DNA of 64,000 bases from Tribonema minus (taxonomy: Eukaryota > Sar > Xanthophyceae > Tribonematales > Tribonemataceae): assembly GCA_017506865.1 (NCBI GenBank), contig JAFCMP010000457.1, positions 248,001 through 312,000 of the forward strand. Reading direction: 5' to 3'. Below are positions 44,426-55,800 of this stretch, in pieces. The position numbers and the translations under genes are program-made. The notes beneath the pieces were generated by a model. That model did no database searches and was not told where the DNA came from. It was given only the letters and a program-made list of their open reading frames with translations. How positions within the stretch are numbered: position 1 is the first letter of the stretch; each line of letters starts with the position of its first letter.

Positions 44426-45156
44426 CTAGGACAACAGCTTGTCAGCGTGCTCTCTCACCCACATAGCAACTTCAAGGTCTTCCTCCCTCTCCGACTCGGC
44501 AGTGGCGCGTAGAAACGGAAGCGTACGAGCCCTGAACCTTGCTGCAGCGCGGCGCAACTTCTCGACATCCATATGCGCAGTCTCATTTCTCATGTTGATG
44601 TTCACCGCTTGCTCAGCAAACTTCGTCACTGTCATGCCGGCCTTCGACAGCTCCAATGCAATGTCCCGTGTTGAAGCCAGCCTCACAAGTGGCCCGGCCC
44701 GATTGACCGCCTCCTTTCCTCATCACGCTCGTCGTTGGTGCGGTGAGCGACAGCAGCTTGCAGGAGTACGCTGTTGGCCATCCTCACACACTCAATCTCG
44801 GCCAGACCAATGAGCACTGCATTCATAGCTGCCGTCTTTGCCTCGTGGTCAGCAATTCTGCTGATGCAGTCATCGTGGACTGCGCTGTAGGGGAATTTGG
44901 CATATACAGACACAGGAGCCGTCCCCAGCTCTTCGGTTGTAGACATCTGAACCTGAGTGCCGTTGATCTTCACGACTTTAATGTCTTCGCGTGTAGCCCC
45001 CTTTTTCGCGACAGCGGAGACGATCGCCGCCTCCATGGAACCTCCGCTTCGCCGATATGCAATGTGCACTTGTGGTAGCCCATGCACATGGATGGCAGTG
45101 GTCTTTTGTAGCTGCAAAGGCGGCATGGAACAAAACGAAATGTGGTCAACGCGCAT
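44426..45156 (-). pseudogene. Unrecognised protein gene in two overlapping frames
   Basis: The 5' frame (45156 to 44683) gives 157 residues, including MPPLQLQKTTAIHVHGLPQV, EDIKVVKINGTQVQM and a helical MNAVLIGLAEIECVRMANSV. The 3' frame (to 44426) continues with an 86-residue helical, charged segment (VRLASTRDIALELSKAG, LRRAAARFRARTLPF) to TAG. The switch lies in a purine-rich stretch near 44715-44735, too short for an intron, so a one-base change (real or a sequencing error) probably splits one gene of about 235 residues. No known domain; the N-terminus looks beta-rich and the C-terminus alpha-helical. No neighbours suggest a role. Confidence 0.45.
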
Positions 45157-45159
45157 GGC

Positions 45160-47232
45160 AAATACGGTTGTGAGGTGCGCACCATCGTTGAGAGGCAGGG
45201 GCCAGTAACAGCCTGGCCCCAGTGGCGTCCATGTAGTGATGGCAACGAGCTACTCTTTCTGTTGCAGCCGGAAACAGTTTTTAACGGATCGACCTATAAG
45301 CACACACACACTACATGAGAATCAGTACCAACAGCCAGCAGCTCTGACTACAGCAAGCAAGCCTTAGGAGTCTCAGACTGCTTGTTTTGCAGCAGCATGG
45401 CAACACTGCCTTGCCCTCAACTGGTCTCAGGGTTAATGGCTTTTGGAAATCTTCTCAGGCTCCATAGCTGGCAGAGAACTCATCTGCAGTTAGGGCTGTG
45501 CGACACCTAGCACTCCCAAGTCAGAGGTGGGGCCCTTCGTGGTGTCTGCTATGCCTCCCGCAACGCGTTCCTGTGTCTGGTGCGGTGTGAAAGAGGTTCA
45601 AGGCTGAGTGTTTTTTGAAAGAGGCCTGGGCCCAGTAAACGGCGGTTCGATTGGCTCGGTTTACCGGTTAAACAAGCAAGCCAAACCCGATCGGCCTAGC
45701 TGAGACCGGCTCTTAACTCCAGTCATGATGGCGAGTTCTCAGATGTCAGAGATATTCAGTGATGTCTTGTCTAGTCTGAGAATACAGCTTTAGCGCTGCA
45801 TTCAACAGCGCATTGAGCCTAACCTGGCGGAACTGTGATGCGACCATGCTCTGGCACACTGTCACATACCTGCGCAGGTATACTTGTGCTTCACGCAAGC
45901 GGTCGCGTCTCTTTACAAGTCACACTGTGGGTCAAGTGGCTGCTACCACATTGAGTATGCTTCTGGCTAGAAGGCACCAATGAGGGTGGGTCAAATGACC
46001 TCAACGTGAAGCCAGAACCGTGACCAAGACGGCTCTGGCTAATTATTCATGGCCTTGACCTACATAGAGGTGTGTCCAGACACGGGCGCATACCCAGCGA
46101 TTTAGGCGACCAAGGCTAGGGTTAAGCCAGGCACCAGTCTTTTGCAGCTTGACATGGGCTATATGGACATCATGAACACAGCAGGCATCGGAGACTCAGG
46201 CTCTACGTATGTGTGCTGCTGTAGTCAGCTGATGCAACACAGCAGCAGCCCTTCACGAGCGTTTGCTTTCTACCCCAGCTTCCAGCCCCGACCACTGCAG
46301 CCACTGTGTAAGTGCTCTATCCCCCACCTCAGGGCGCATAGATCTGCATATGATATCTGAGTGTTTCATCATAGCCTTCAAGAAGCTCAGACTGACCAGC
46401 CTGTTTGTCTGGACTACAGTACATACCCGCTCTACACCTTCACTGAGAGGTGTCAAAGCGCCAATGTTGGGCACCCCAAAGCCAAGCACGTAGTACCAAC
46501 CTTTGAAGCCCTCAACATGATTTTTGTTTGCATCCCATCACTCTTTGCGAGACCAGCTCACCTGCAGGCGCGGGGACATCACTCGGAGGGGATCGCTTTT
46601 GCCCACTGCTGCCTTCACCAGCGCCAGTCCTGCACCTGGCCCCCTGAGCGTACGACATGGCGCCTAGCCTCTGGTCCTGCTCTGCCCACTGCTGCTGCTG
46701 CTGCCCGCTGCTGCTTGCTGGTGCTGCTGCCTGCCCCTCTGCTGCGGCTGCTGCTGCCTGCTGCGGAGCCTAAGGATGGAGGAACAGGACCCAGACGAGG
46801 CTGCGTGAGAACGAGAATAAAAAGCTCTTCAAGTTGAGGTGTTGTTGTCGTCGGAAGAGGTGTGTTGTCTCGTGCAGACTACCGCGCTAGGAGCCACTTA
46901 TTTAGGTGAAAACAGCAAATGGTTTATCGGCGGGCGTCAACCGTCGCGAGCGAGCGCAAGCGAGCGCGCGCGTGCGCACGCCTTCTACTTCGTGCGCGGG
47001 GACTTAGGGATGGTGTTTAAAGTTCAAGTCCGTGTGTCCGCAAAACTTGAACTTTCAAACCGAAAACCATTCCATGTTAGTACAGCATCAGCAGAAGCGA
47101 GCGAGGCGCGATGTCGGCGACAGTGGCAGCAGCAGTAACAGCAACCGCAGCGTGCAGCAGTGGCACGTAATCGGCCGTCGCATCAGAGCGCAGAGGTGCA
47201 AAAGAGTGGCTAGTCGTGTCCACCACGATAGA
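45160..47232. other. No convincing gene
   Basis: Contains a palindrome-rich patch at 45630-45720 built on ACCGG and GGTTTACCGGTTAAAC, and a low-complexity CTGCTG stretch near 46680-46770. Open frames here look like chance. Confidence 0.45.
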
Positions 47233-47463
47233 GCAGCGTGAGCAACGGCCTTGCTGTTGACCGTGCTGGGCCGCCTATGCGAGAGAAAATACCGCAACGT
47301 GAGCAACGGTCTGCTGCTGACCGTGCTAGGCGGTCTGTGCGAGAAACACCAGAGCAACGTGAGCACCGTCTCGCTGCGCGTCATGCTAGGCATGTCTGAT
47401 GCTCGTGCGCGAGAGAAACCACAGCAACGTGAGCAGCGACTTGTTGCAGATGGTGCCAGAGTG
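47233..47463 (+). repeat. Minisatellite, about 3.5 units of 60-70 bp
   Basis: Units start GCAACGTGAGCA and run through CTGCTGACCGTGCTAGGC and TGCGAGAGAAA. Units diverge by 15-25 percent. Confidence 0.75.
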
Positions 47464-49913
47464 GCTGCTCATAGAGTAAACAACACTTTTTGGACCAACG
47501 CGCAAATCTCACTCTAGGACGGATTCAGTCCTGGTGCCACAGTGATTTATCACGTGCGGACCCTCAAATTGCGCATGTGCAGTTGCTACACGGGCAATCA
47601 GCTACAGGACAATCACCGGATGGGCTGCCACTACATACATGCAGATTTGCTCAAGAGTCCTCATGTTCTAGGGTTGGCAAAGGAGTGATATGACATGACA
47701 CATGACTATGACCATGTGTATTTTACGAAGTCAAGTCTTGCCACGTGTGTCATGGAGCTTGGCCACAGGAGACCTATGACGAGTGTCAACAAGCTAAGCA
47801 CAAGGATGCGAGTATTCATGCTCCTTTCGTTTGTCCTGCAGTTTTCATCTGTAGCAAATGCATAGGTCCATACAAATCCTACCGACAGCGCACATCGAGT
47901 GCTGTTATGCCAACAGTCTTCAGCGTTCAGAGTCACATGGTCCTTGAACCAGGTCCCCCTGAACTGTCCAAGCTCACATATTTGGAACAGCTACTACGTA
48001 GTAGGCATATTTACATTACCCATGGTAAATGTGTATCGCCTTCCTGGCTCAGCCTGGTGGACAAGAAGGTTACGCAGGGCATGTGACAACGCTGGACAAC
48101 ACCAATGCAGTGCAACAGATTTGCTCAGTCTCTGCCCCACCATTTTGCATACATAAATGTGAGCCTTGTGACGCTTTGCATTGTGCCGCCGTGGCCTGCT
48201 CACTGCAGCATGCTGTGCCATCATGATACGCTCTCAAATTGCCGTATCCTTCACAACAAACCACAATGCTGCACTGCCTGTGCCTGACTGCAATGTCCTA
48301 GGAGCCGGGTGTTGCATGCCTGCTGATTTGGCGCTGGTGATACATGACCTGCAACAATTCCTGCTTGATTGACCGTAGGTTATGACCTACTGACCTACAT
48401 GCCCAACACCATCGCCGCATTCACCATAGCTTGCACTAATTGGATTAAGGTTTCATGGTATGACGCCCGACGTCGAAGATCATTCCCTTGTGGCTTTCTA
48501 AATGCTGGACAAGCCGGTTTCGGGAACATGACGGCGAGTCATGGGAACATGACGGCCAGTCACGTGATCCGCCGCGCTAATGAGCGAGGCATCGTCTGGC
48601 GCTAAGTAGGCTGCACAGGTGCTGTCAATGTAACGATTTCCTTATAGCCAATCGCCTACGACTCCGATATCTTGGTTCAACGCTTAATCTGCAGGATGCC
48701 TACTTGGTGGCAAACACATGAATGCACTGCATATCCGTGATGCTGAGTCGTTCCATGGCTGTGACACTGTGCTGTGTGGTCTCAATGGTATTGTTTCCAC
48801 ACAGCTATGGCCTTTTCCATAGTGATGCCCGCGCCTCCGTTGTGATTCTGTGAGGATGATCAGCCACAGTCGTCACGGGCATCTCTCGTGATGCGTCGCT
48901 ACAAACCACAACACATAGTCGACTTGAGATAGTGTTGTGGTTTGACTCAGATATCACATGCGGCAGCCCTGGCAGTGAAACCCTCAATGCTTAGTCACGG
49001 TGTTCTCCTGCAATTAAGAATTTCAAAGCAGCTTCTGATGCCGATGTCGTTGCTGACAGCATTCACAGGCCGCCATTGCCATTGAAGCCCACGAGCCACA
49101 GTGGCGCACCGCGAGAGATGATCTGCCCGTGACCGTGGCTAATCATCCTCATGGGATCACAAATGTAGGGCAGGTCATGGGGATCGCCCTTCTGGACGCA
49201 CACTTCACGGCTGTGAAGGCAAGATGGCACATTTAATCACAGTTCCTTGCTCGCTGGATTCTCGATCCTGAAAGTTTCACAATGTCCTTCACAGGCTCAG
49301 GTTCAAGGTGGTTGGACCGGTTTTTGAAGTTGTCGGTGACACAATGCAGCCATCATGCTCGCATTGATCTGCCAGTGCTTGAAACGCACTCATGCCATTT
49401 TTGCAGATATGCGCATGAACTCCTGCCGATCCAGCTGGCACCTTGATTGCTGGTGCAGCCCGCAGCAGATGGGATGATCATAGTTTCAAGGCACATTTAA
49501 ATGAGGTCCGGGTAGCCCTCGCTATGATTATTACCAGTATGCCAATTCTTATTTTGTTTTTTGGGATGCTTCAACGCGCAATAATCTTGTTTGCCTGCAA
49601 ATTTACCAATGATTCTCAGGGCCTTCGCAAGTGTAAGTGTGATTGCAACGCATCCATGGCAGCTCATCAGTAGCACTATCAAACCATCACACTGCAGTGC
49701 ATGCCATGTAGCGTGCTACTACATAATTGCAGCATGTTGAAGCCTTTGATAATAAACTCATGAATCAGAATCAAGGTGGCTATTGCGAGCATCTTGCAAG
49801 AGTAATGCATTAATGCGTTAGCATATGTTGTGCATGCTTATGTGACCGCGGCCGCGCGGCATAACTATCTGTAGATCTGAATTCCTTAAGGTCTTGACGA
49901 AATGCTTCAATTA
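47464..49913. other. No convincing gene
   Basis: Only short frames. Holds the dispersed repeat at 48540-48730 and a 21-bp tandem pair, GGGAACATGACGGCGAGTCA plus one base (48523-48564). Confidence 0.45.
48540..48730. repeat. Dispersed repeat shared with 39090-39300
   Basis: See the other copy. Here no candidate start codon or exon accompanies it. Confidence 0.5.
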
Positions 49914-51031
49914 GGGGCAAATTGCAGTGAGATATCCATATGGCAAGCTTTGCCAGATGCCACCTTGAGCGAAGCTGGCTGGCTGCATGCTACATGTCTG
50001 CAAGAGTCTGCTAGTGTGCTCATGACCTGCACAGACCATCCCTGCGTTGCTGGTTCCTGGTGATTTTGGTGCCTCCTTTTGTCGAGTTTACATTGTGGCA
50101 TTGCGTGGAAGGCATGCATTGCTGGACCTGCACTTTAATGACAGAACAATGTCTCCCAGAGTTGGTGCTTCTACACACAGCTCCTCTTGGAGCTGTCGGC
50201 TGCTGCTGGTATATAGATAGCTTCCAGCTAGACTTGACTAACGTTGTTGCATTTGCCCATTCGAGGTGCAGGTCCTGGAGTCCAGAACCTTACAGCCCCA
50301 TTTTTTTGAAAAATGGGACTGCTTTAAAGGTAGCATACTGATCTAATACCTGCCAGTTCAAGCAACAGGTCCTGGCATTCAGATCCCCACAGCTTGTGTT
50401 AACTTCATTTGAGAGCATGCTTGCATATTTCTGTTCCTGGCTCTATAGCTCGTGTTGCGCTTTGAGGCCCACATGTAACAGCGGAGTGCTGTCATGTGCA
50501 ATTATTGGTGTCAGCCCTGGGCCACAAACTGCAGTGCCGCATTGCTGGTGCACGCTGGCGGACGTGCTTTTCTGCCCGGCAGGTCTGTGAGGGGGGAAGG
50601 GAAACTTGCACAGCTTCGGCTAGGGGCTGAGTTTGCCAAACTTCAGATGCTCACTGAGCTGAGCATGTCATTCAATTTGGCACAGGGTGCTGACAGAGCG
50701 CATGATGGCAAAGATACTTGGAGGTACAAGATGCCTGGTTGTGTTGCTGCACCAGTGTTCAGCTTCAGGGCGCAGTATAGACTGCGCTGCTGCAAGACTG
50801 TGTCAATGCCTAGGAACATCAACGCTGGCCGGCCGGCCTCCCTTGGGACTCTTTTTGCCTGCGCATGCACGAGTACACCTTCACCGAGTCCCGACACCAT
50901 GCATTTTGCTGCCTGGATATATGCTGTAGGCGCTGCATGACCATTGAGCTCAACATCAGAGGTGCATCATTGCGTACTTCCTTGCATGACAAAGCCAGAG
51001 CGTGACGAGCATATTCGCAGGTGCAAACAAG
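49914..51031 (+). repeat. Dispersed duplication, copy 2
   Basis: Partner of 42791-43743. Ends about 190 bp beyond the stop codon of the membrane-protein gene on the opposite strand. Contains a LINE tail at 50560-50850, including GGCCGGCCTCCCTTGGG, close to the LINE 3' end. Confidence 0.7.
50560..50850 (+). mobile_element. Decayed 3' tail of the REL-type LINE
   Basis: A peptide segment PGCVAAPVFSF matches LGCVAAPVSKL of the LINE C-terminus, and flanking blocks align in order with 12050-12300. Confidence 0.6.
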
Positions 51032-51217
51032 TGACAAATCTGTGCCCCCAGGCTTCTTTGTTTGAAAATATCATGCTTTTTGTATGTGCAGAATCTATGA
51101 CAATTGATTTGCAACGTCCTAGCTGCACATTGCACGTCCACTGTAAATGTTGTCAGAGTTCTGACGGCCTACGTCAGGCCTGCCTGCTACGAGTGCGTCA
51201 CTGTCTGGGTGCTTTTG

Positions 51218-52809
51218 CTACCTGCTGTTGCTGCCTTCCCCCCACACGTGTGGTACCTGCACACTGGCCGCAACGTTTGTGCCCCCACCGCTGCTGCGGA
51301 GACCATAAAATGAGCTGACCTGCGTGAAAGACACGCCGCTGAGCTCACCCGTCACTGTTCGTCCCACAACAAGTGCCATGGCCAGCGCCAGCACAAGCAG
51401 CAACACATTCAGCGCAATGAGCACGACTCCAGCGGCTGCGCCGCGCTCACTCACAGCAGTGCCATCGGCAATGGGAGTTGCTGTGGGCCCTGCCGCGAGG
51501 GCCGCGAGGAATGTGGAGCCCCAAGTGATGACACCGCCCAGCGTGTACAGACACGTGTCAGCGCGCAAGCGGTGCGGCCGCACCAGCTCATAAATTACGA
51601 TTGCGCCAAAGGACAGGGCGCAAGCCGCCGCATACTGCGATGGCGTCCCCGGCGCGATGAAGACGAGCAGGCCGGTGAGCGAGATGCGGCGGACGCACTC
51701 CACACATTCCCAATAGTCAGCGCGCTGGCTGTACGCCTTCCGCAGGAACGCAGATGCGCGCGACAACGGCGACATGGCTGCAATCGTTTCTGACGGAGCA
51801 TGTATGGCTGCTGTTGGCAGAGCTGCAACCATTGTAGGATGGGCAAAGTTGAAGGTTGGTGCTCTTGCATTCCCTGATTCCTCTGCTGCTAGTGCTGCAG
51901 CCTGCTGGTCAGCCGCTGCTGCTATAGCAGCTCTCTCTCGCATTTCTGCACTTGCAAGCTGGATTGTGGCGTTCTCACCCTTGCTGCTGGCGTGCTGCAG
52001 TACATCTGCATGCTTACGGTGCTGCCGCAGCACCCAGGCATAAAGCGCTGGTATGCCAATCGGATATACCAGTATCATGAACCCTGCGTACACCATGTAC
52101 GCGCTATGCTCCGACGTCTGGCATTTCATACTGTAGTCTGCCCTAAGATAACTAATTCCTGTTCCCTCCAGTGTTTCGCACGCAAAAGTCTGCAGGACAA
52201 TTGTCGACACGCCTGAAAAAATAACGAATGTAAACACCAGGAAAAGCTTGAGATCAGCGGCGGCTAACCGTGCCGCCTTCGTCCTGATCCGTGCTGCAAG
52301 CCGCCTGCTAGGCAACTCACGGGGTATCAACGCAACGATCACACGCGGCGTAAAGAGTAATGTACCAATTGCCAAGGGCGCCAACGTGGCCATGAGCAGC
52401 CGCTGGTAAAAGTTCAGATCTGCGGCACAGCCCAGCGGCAGCGCCCAGCGCAGATCAAAGTTGACGGCGTCGAGCCAACGGAGAAACGTGTGATATGCCT
52501 GCGGAAGAAGCGCCCCGGTGATGCTGGCAAACTGTGTCTGGATCTGGTAGACCACGAGCGGTATGCGCAGCGCAGCGAGGAGTGCGCACACGGCGTTGCT
52601 GAGCGCTGCAGCTGCATTGCGTGCCGAGCCTGCCGCCTCGGACATGTCGCTGTACCGCAGTGACTCCAGCATGGCTGGCAATGCGCACGCGGCAAGTGCG
52701 ACCAGCACTACCGCGGCAACGACGATGACGGCGGACACGGCACCGCTTGTGCAGGCGGCGCATGTGTAGGCGGTGAGGTGCATGTGATTCGCAGTGCAGA
52801 CGGCGCAGT
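51218..52809 (-). CDS. Terminal exon: multi-pass membrane domain
   Basis: 529 codons plus TAG. It starts in the middle of an EGF-like Cys module (joined: GPYCAVC, then CAACTSG). Hydrophobic segments follow: AVIVVAAVVLVALAACALPA, LFLVFTFVIFSGVSTIV, MVYAGFMILVYPIGIPALYA, LTGLLVFIAPG, YAAACALSFGAIVIYEL, LGGVITWGSTFLAALAAG and VLIALNVLLLVLALAMALVV, about seven to eight in all. The ETLEGTG...LRADYSMKC and VYPIGIP motifs are typical of the C-terminal membrane domain attached to algal and oomycete beta-helix proteins. A charged loop of about 100 residues (Ala/Glu-rich) separates the middle segments. The tail is short and probably cytoplasmic. Confidence 0.82.
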
Positions 52810-55800
52810 CTGCACAGGCAGCAAGCAAGCAATGCAAGGCGCACACAATGTCATGACTTTATGGCGGTCAGGGATATGGGAACACAGGGATGACGCATCT
52901 CTCGTTTTTTCAAATGCACAGAGGAGCGTGACACATGCCCATGCTGATGCAGCAGGCAACTGTTGGAATATGAATGGACAGTTCCTGTCCAGCCACACAC
53001 ACTACTCAACGGTTACTTTCTATACCGTATGACAGTTACATGCTGCTCTGAGTGTGCTTAGTTGTTGCCATGAATTCACTCTCGTTTGGCCCAGCACCTA
53101 CAGTATGGCGATGCCTCTCTCCTCTGCTAGTGTGCAACTGCATTCTCAACGCAACATAAGTGCTGCTGCTTGTGATGCATGCGAAATACGCTTCTTGAAA
53201 TACATTTCCTACCTCGGAACAATGCGATCGGTCATCATGTTGCGGGATTGTGCGCTTGGTGAGCAAGCAGGCGAGACAGACACCAACCACATCTTTCCGT
53301 ACTCTATGTAGACTTGCTTCATTGTGACCGGAAGCCGCAGTTACTCGACAGTCACCGTGACTGTGATCAGACCACTCATCGGCTGGTCACTCTTACATTA
53401 CCCAATGTCACTTCTTATTGCGGTGAATCTGATTTTGTGTAGTCCTCAAGCTATGATTGGGGTGGTGATTTCAGCCAGCAAAGGGTTCTGGTGCTACAAA
53501 TATTGTACTCACATGGCCCGCTGTAGCCCTGTGCGCAGTACTCATCCAGCTCATCCTCACTGGCCGGTGCGCCCCCAGTGCAGGCATCTGGGTTCCAACA
53601 GGCACGCAGGGCATCAGTGCTCAGGCTCTCTCGCCAGTACCCCTTGCGCAGCTGCAGGTTGGCCACTGTGACACCAATGGCGCTGCTGCAGTCCATGGAG
53701 GTCGCATCGCATTGTTTGCAAGTGGGACGGGGCGGATCTTCTGCCGAGGTGCCAACGTAGAAGCCGCTGCCGCAGCACGACCTGGAGCAGCGGTGGCAAA
53801 CACAGTGAATTTTGGTCAAATGCAGGCACACAAAAAATTGCAATTCCTGGAACTGAGCTTTCAAGAAGTGATTTGCACAGCAGGGGTCGTTGCATTGAAT
53901 GTAACTCCGCGCTTGATTGCATTGCATCAGTTTGCTTTCATTGTAGTGCACAAACTGCACTGCCCTATGCATGCATGATGGTACAGCATCACATCATTGC
54001 GCAGCCCGCTGTGTTTGATCCACAGTCCTGGTCATCAATGTCCATGCCCTGACTTGCTCAAGCAAAAAGCAACACACATGAGCAGGCCGAAGGTTGAAAG
54101 TGGCTTCATGTGTTGTGGAAGGCTTGCCTGACATGCTAAGGTCTGTATGACATGCAAGCTTGTACTGCAACTAGTACTTACACTTGTCAAGCTGCATATT
54201 CTGGCTTATTGCTCATGCTGACTCAAGTCAGTTCCCAATATTCCTTAGATCGTGTGTCCGTGCACCTGAGCCAATGCGCACTCCATGCTCTGAAGAGTGT
54301 ACAGCCTGAAAAACACATCATACATTTGTTACAAAAGGCAAGGCGCTGCTTTTTGAGACTGTCAGCTGAATACCACCTGCCGTATCACTAGCTGAGAAAA
54401 AACACAAAGCCATGTAGTATTTCACATTTCCCTGCAGTCAGCAGTGACCTGCAGCTTTCAATTTATGCGTGACGACCACAGTTACTGCTTCGTTTTCCTT
54501 AGAAAGCCTTAAGGGGATTATAGCTGCTCACCACCCAGAAGAGTAGCCCGCAGAAACATCAACGCATGACGCTTCCGAGGTTGCTGTGTAGTTCCCAGCA
54601 AAGCAGCACTGTGCAGAGTTGCCACTGAACTCCACATTGTTGAGCCCTGTTGCCATCACCACGCTCAGCATCTCCCCCTCCTGCAGCACTGCCCCTCCTG
54701 CCCCGCCAGTCGCCACGTTGTCGTGAAAAGTAGAGGCGCTTATCAACACATCTTCGGCTGAACCTGAGCCCACAAACAAAGCGCCGGCTGCTGCCGCTGA
54801 GTTCCCAGTGAAGTTGCTGGCTGAGATGTTGGCGAGGATGTTGGCGCCAATGTGCACTGCTCCGCCGGCACGTTCAGCCCTATTCAGGAAAAACTTGGAC
54901 TCTGTGATTGTCGTGATGCAAGGTTGAGTGGCGGTGGTTGTTGCTAGTGCGCCGCCAGTGTCGCCTGTCCATTGAGGCGAGCAAAGGGACGCAATGCCCG
55001 CAATGATGCAAATAATGTTAATCCTGTCCACGTTACTAATGGGAATGACCAGTGGCATACAGTACACAGTGCTGGACTTCGGTGCTGATTGCCAAAGAGA
55101 TACGGTGTTAGAGTCTCATGGTGATGGCAGAGTTAGCAGAACCTGCCAAAAACCACACCAACAAGGCAATCAGTGTTTACTCCAGAACTTCTGCTCTGAG
55201 CAACTGCTGCACAAATGCAGCTTGCCGGCCTCGCCTCACATGGAGCACAGGCAAGATGATCTAAATGTTCTGTGAAGTACATGCCTTCTCCAGTCATGCG
55301 CCCAATCTGCTCACCTGCAAAATTGCTGATAAATGTGCTTCGATGACAGGTCAGGTTGCCCTCAGCAGCCACTGCCCCGCCGACACCTGATGTTGCACTG
55401 GTGAATGATGAGTTGTACACTGCGATGCTTGACAGCAGCCCACCATATAGGCAACCCCCCTTGGATTGAGCTGCACGAGCAGCGATAGGCCAGGTTACGC
55501 GGTATGAGAAGACGATGGCGCAGTGCACACGGATGCGATCGAAAACATGTGTGACAAGTATGCTGGACGCGCTGCACCGCCATTGGTAACATCATAATGA
55601 CGCCTTTGCGTCACAAGCCTCACCGACTCACTGACAGGCTGGGTGCTAGCAAGTATTGCTGTTATGACTGTCAGCTTTGTCAAAGCAGTTGCTGTGCAGT
55701 CACTGATGATGCACGACCTCGTCGCAATGTAGTCACCAAGGGAGGACCAGCGGTACTTCATACACCCTTAAAGGTATTTTTTCCCCTGCTGCATCGCTGC

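Noticed and set aside
46361-46837. 158-codon plus-strand frame
   Set aside because: Driven by a CTGCTG low-complexity stretch; no domain.
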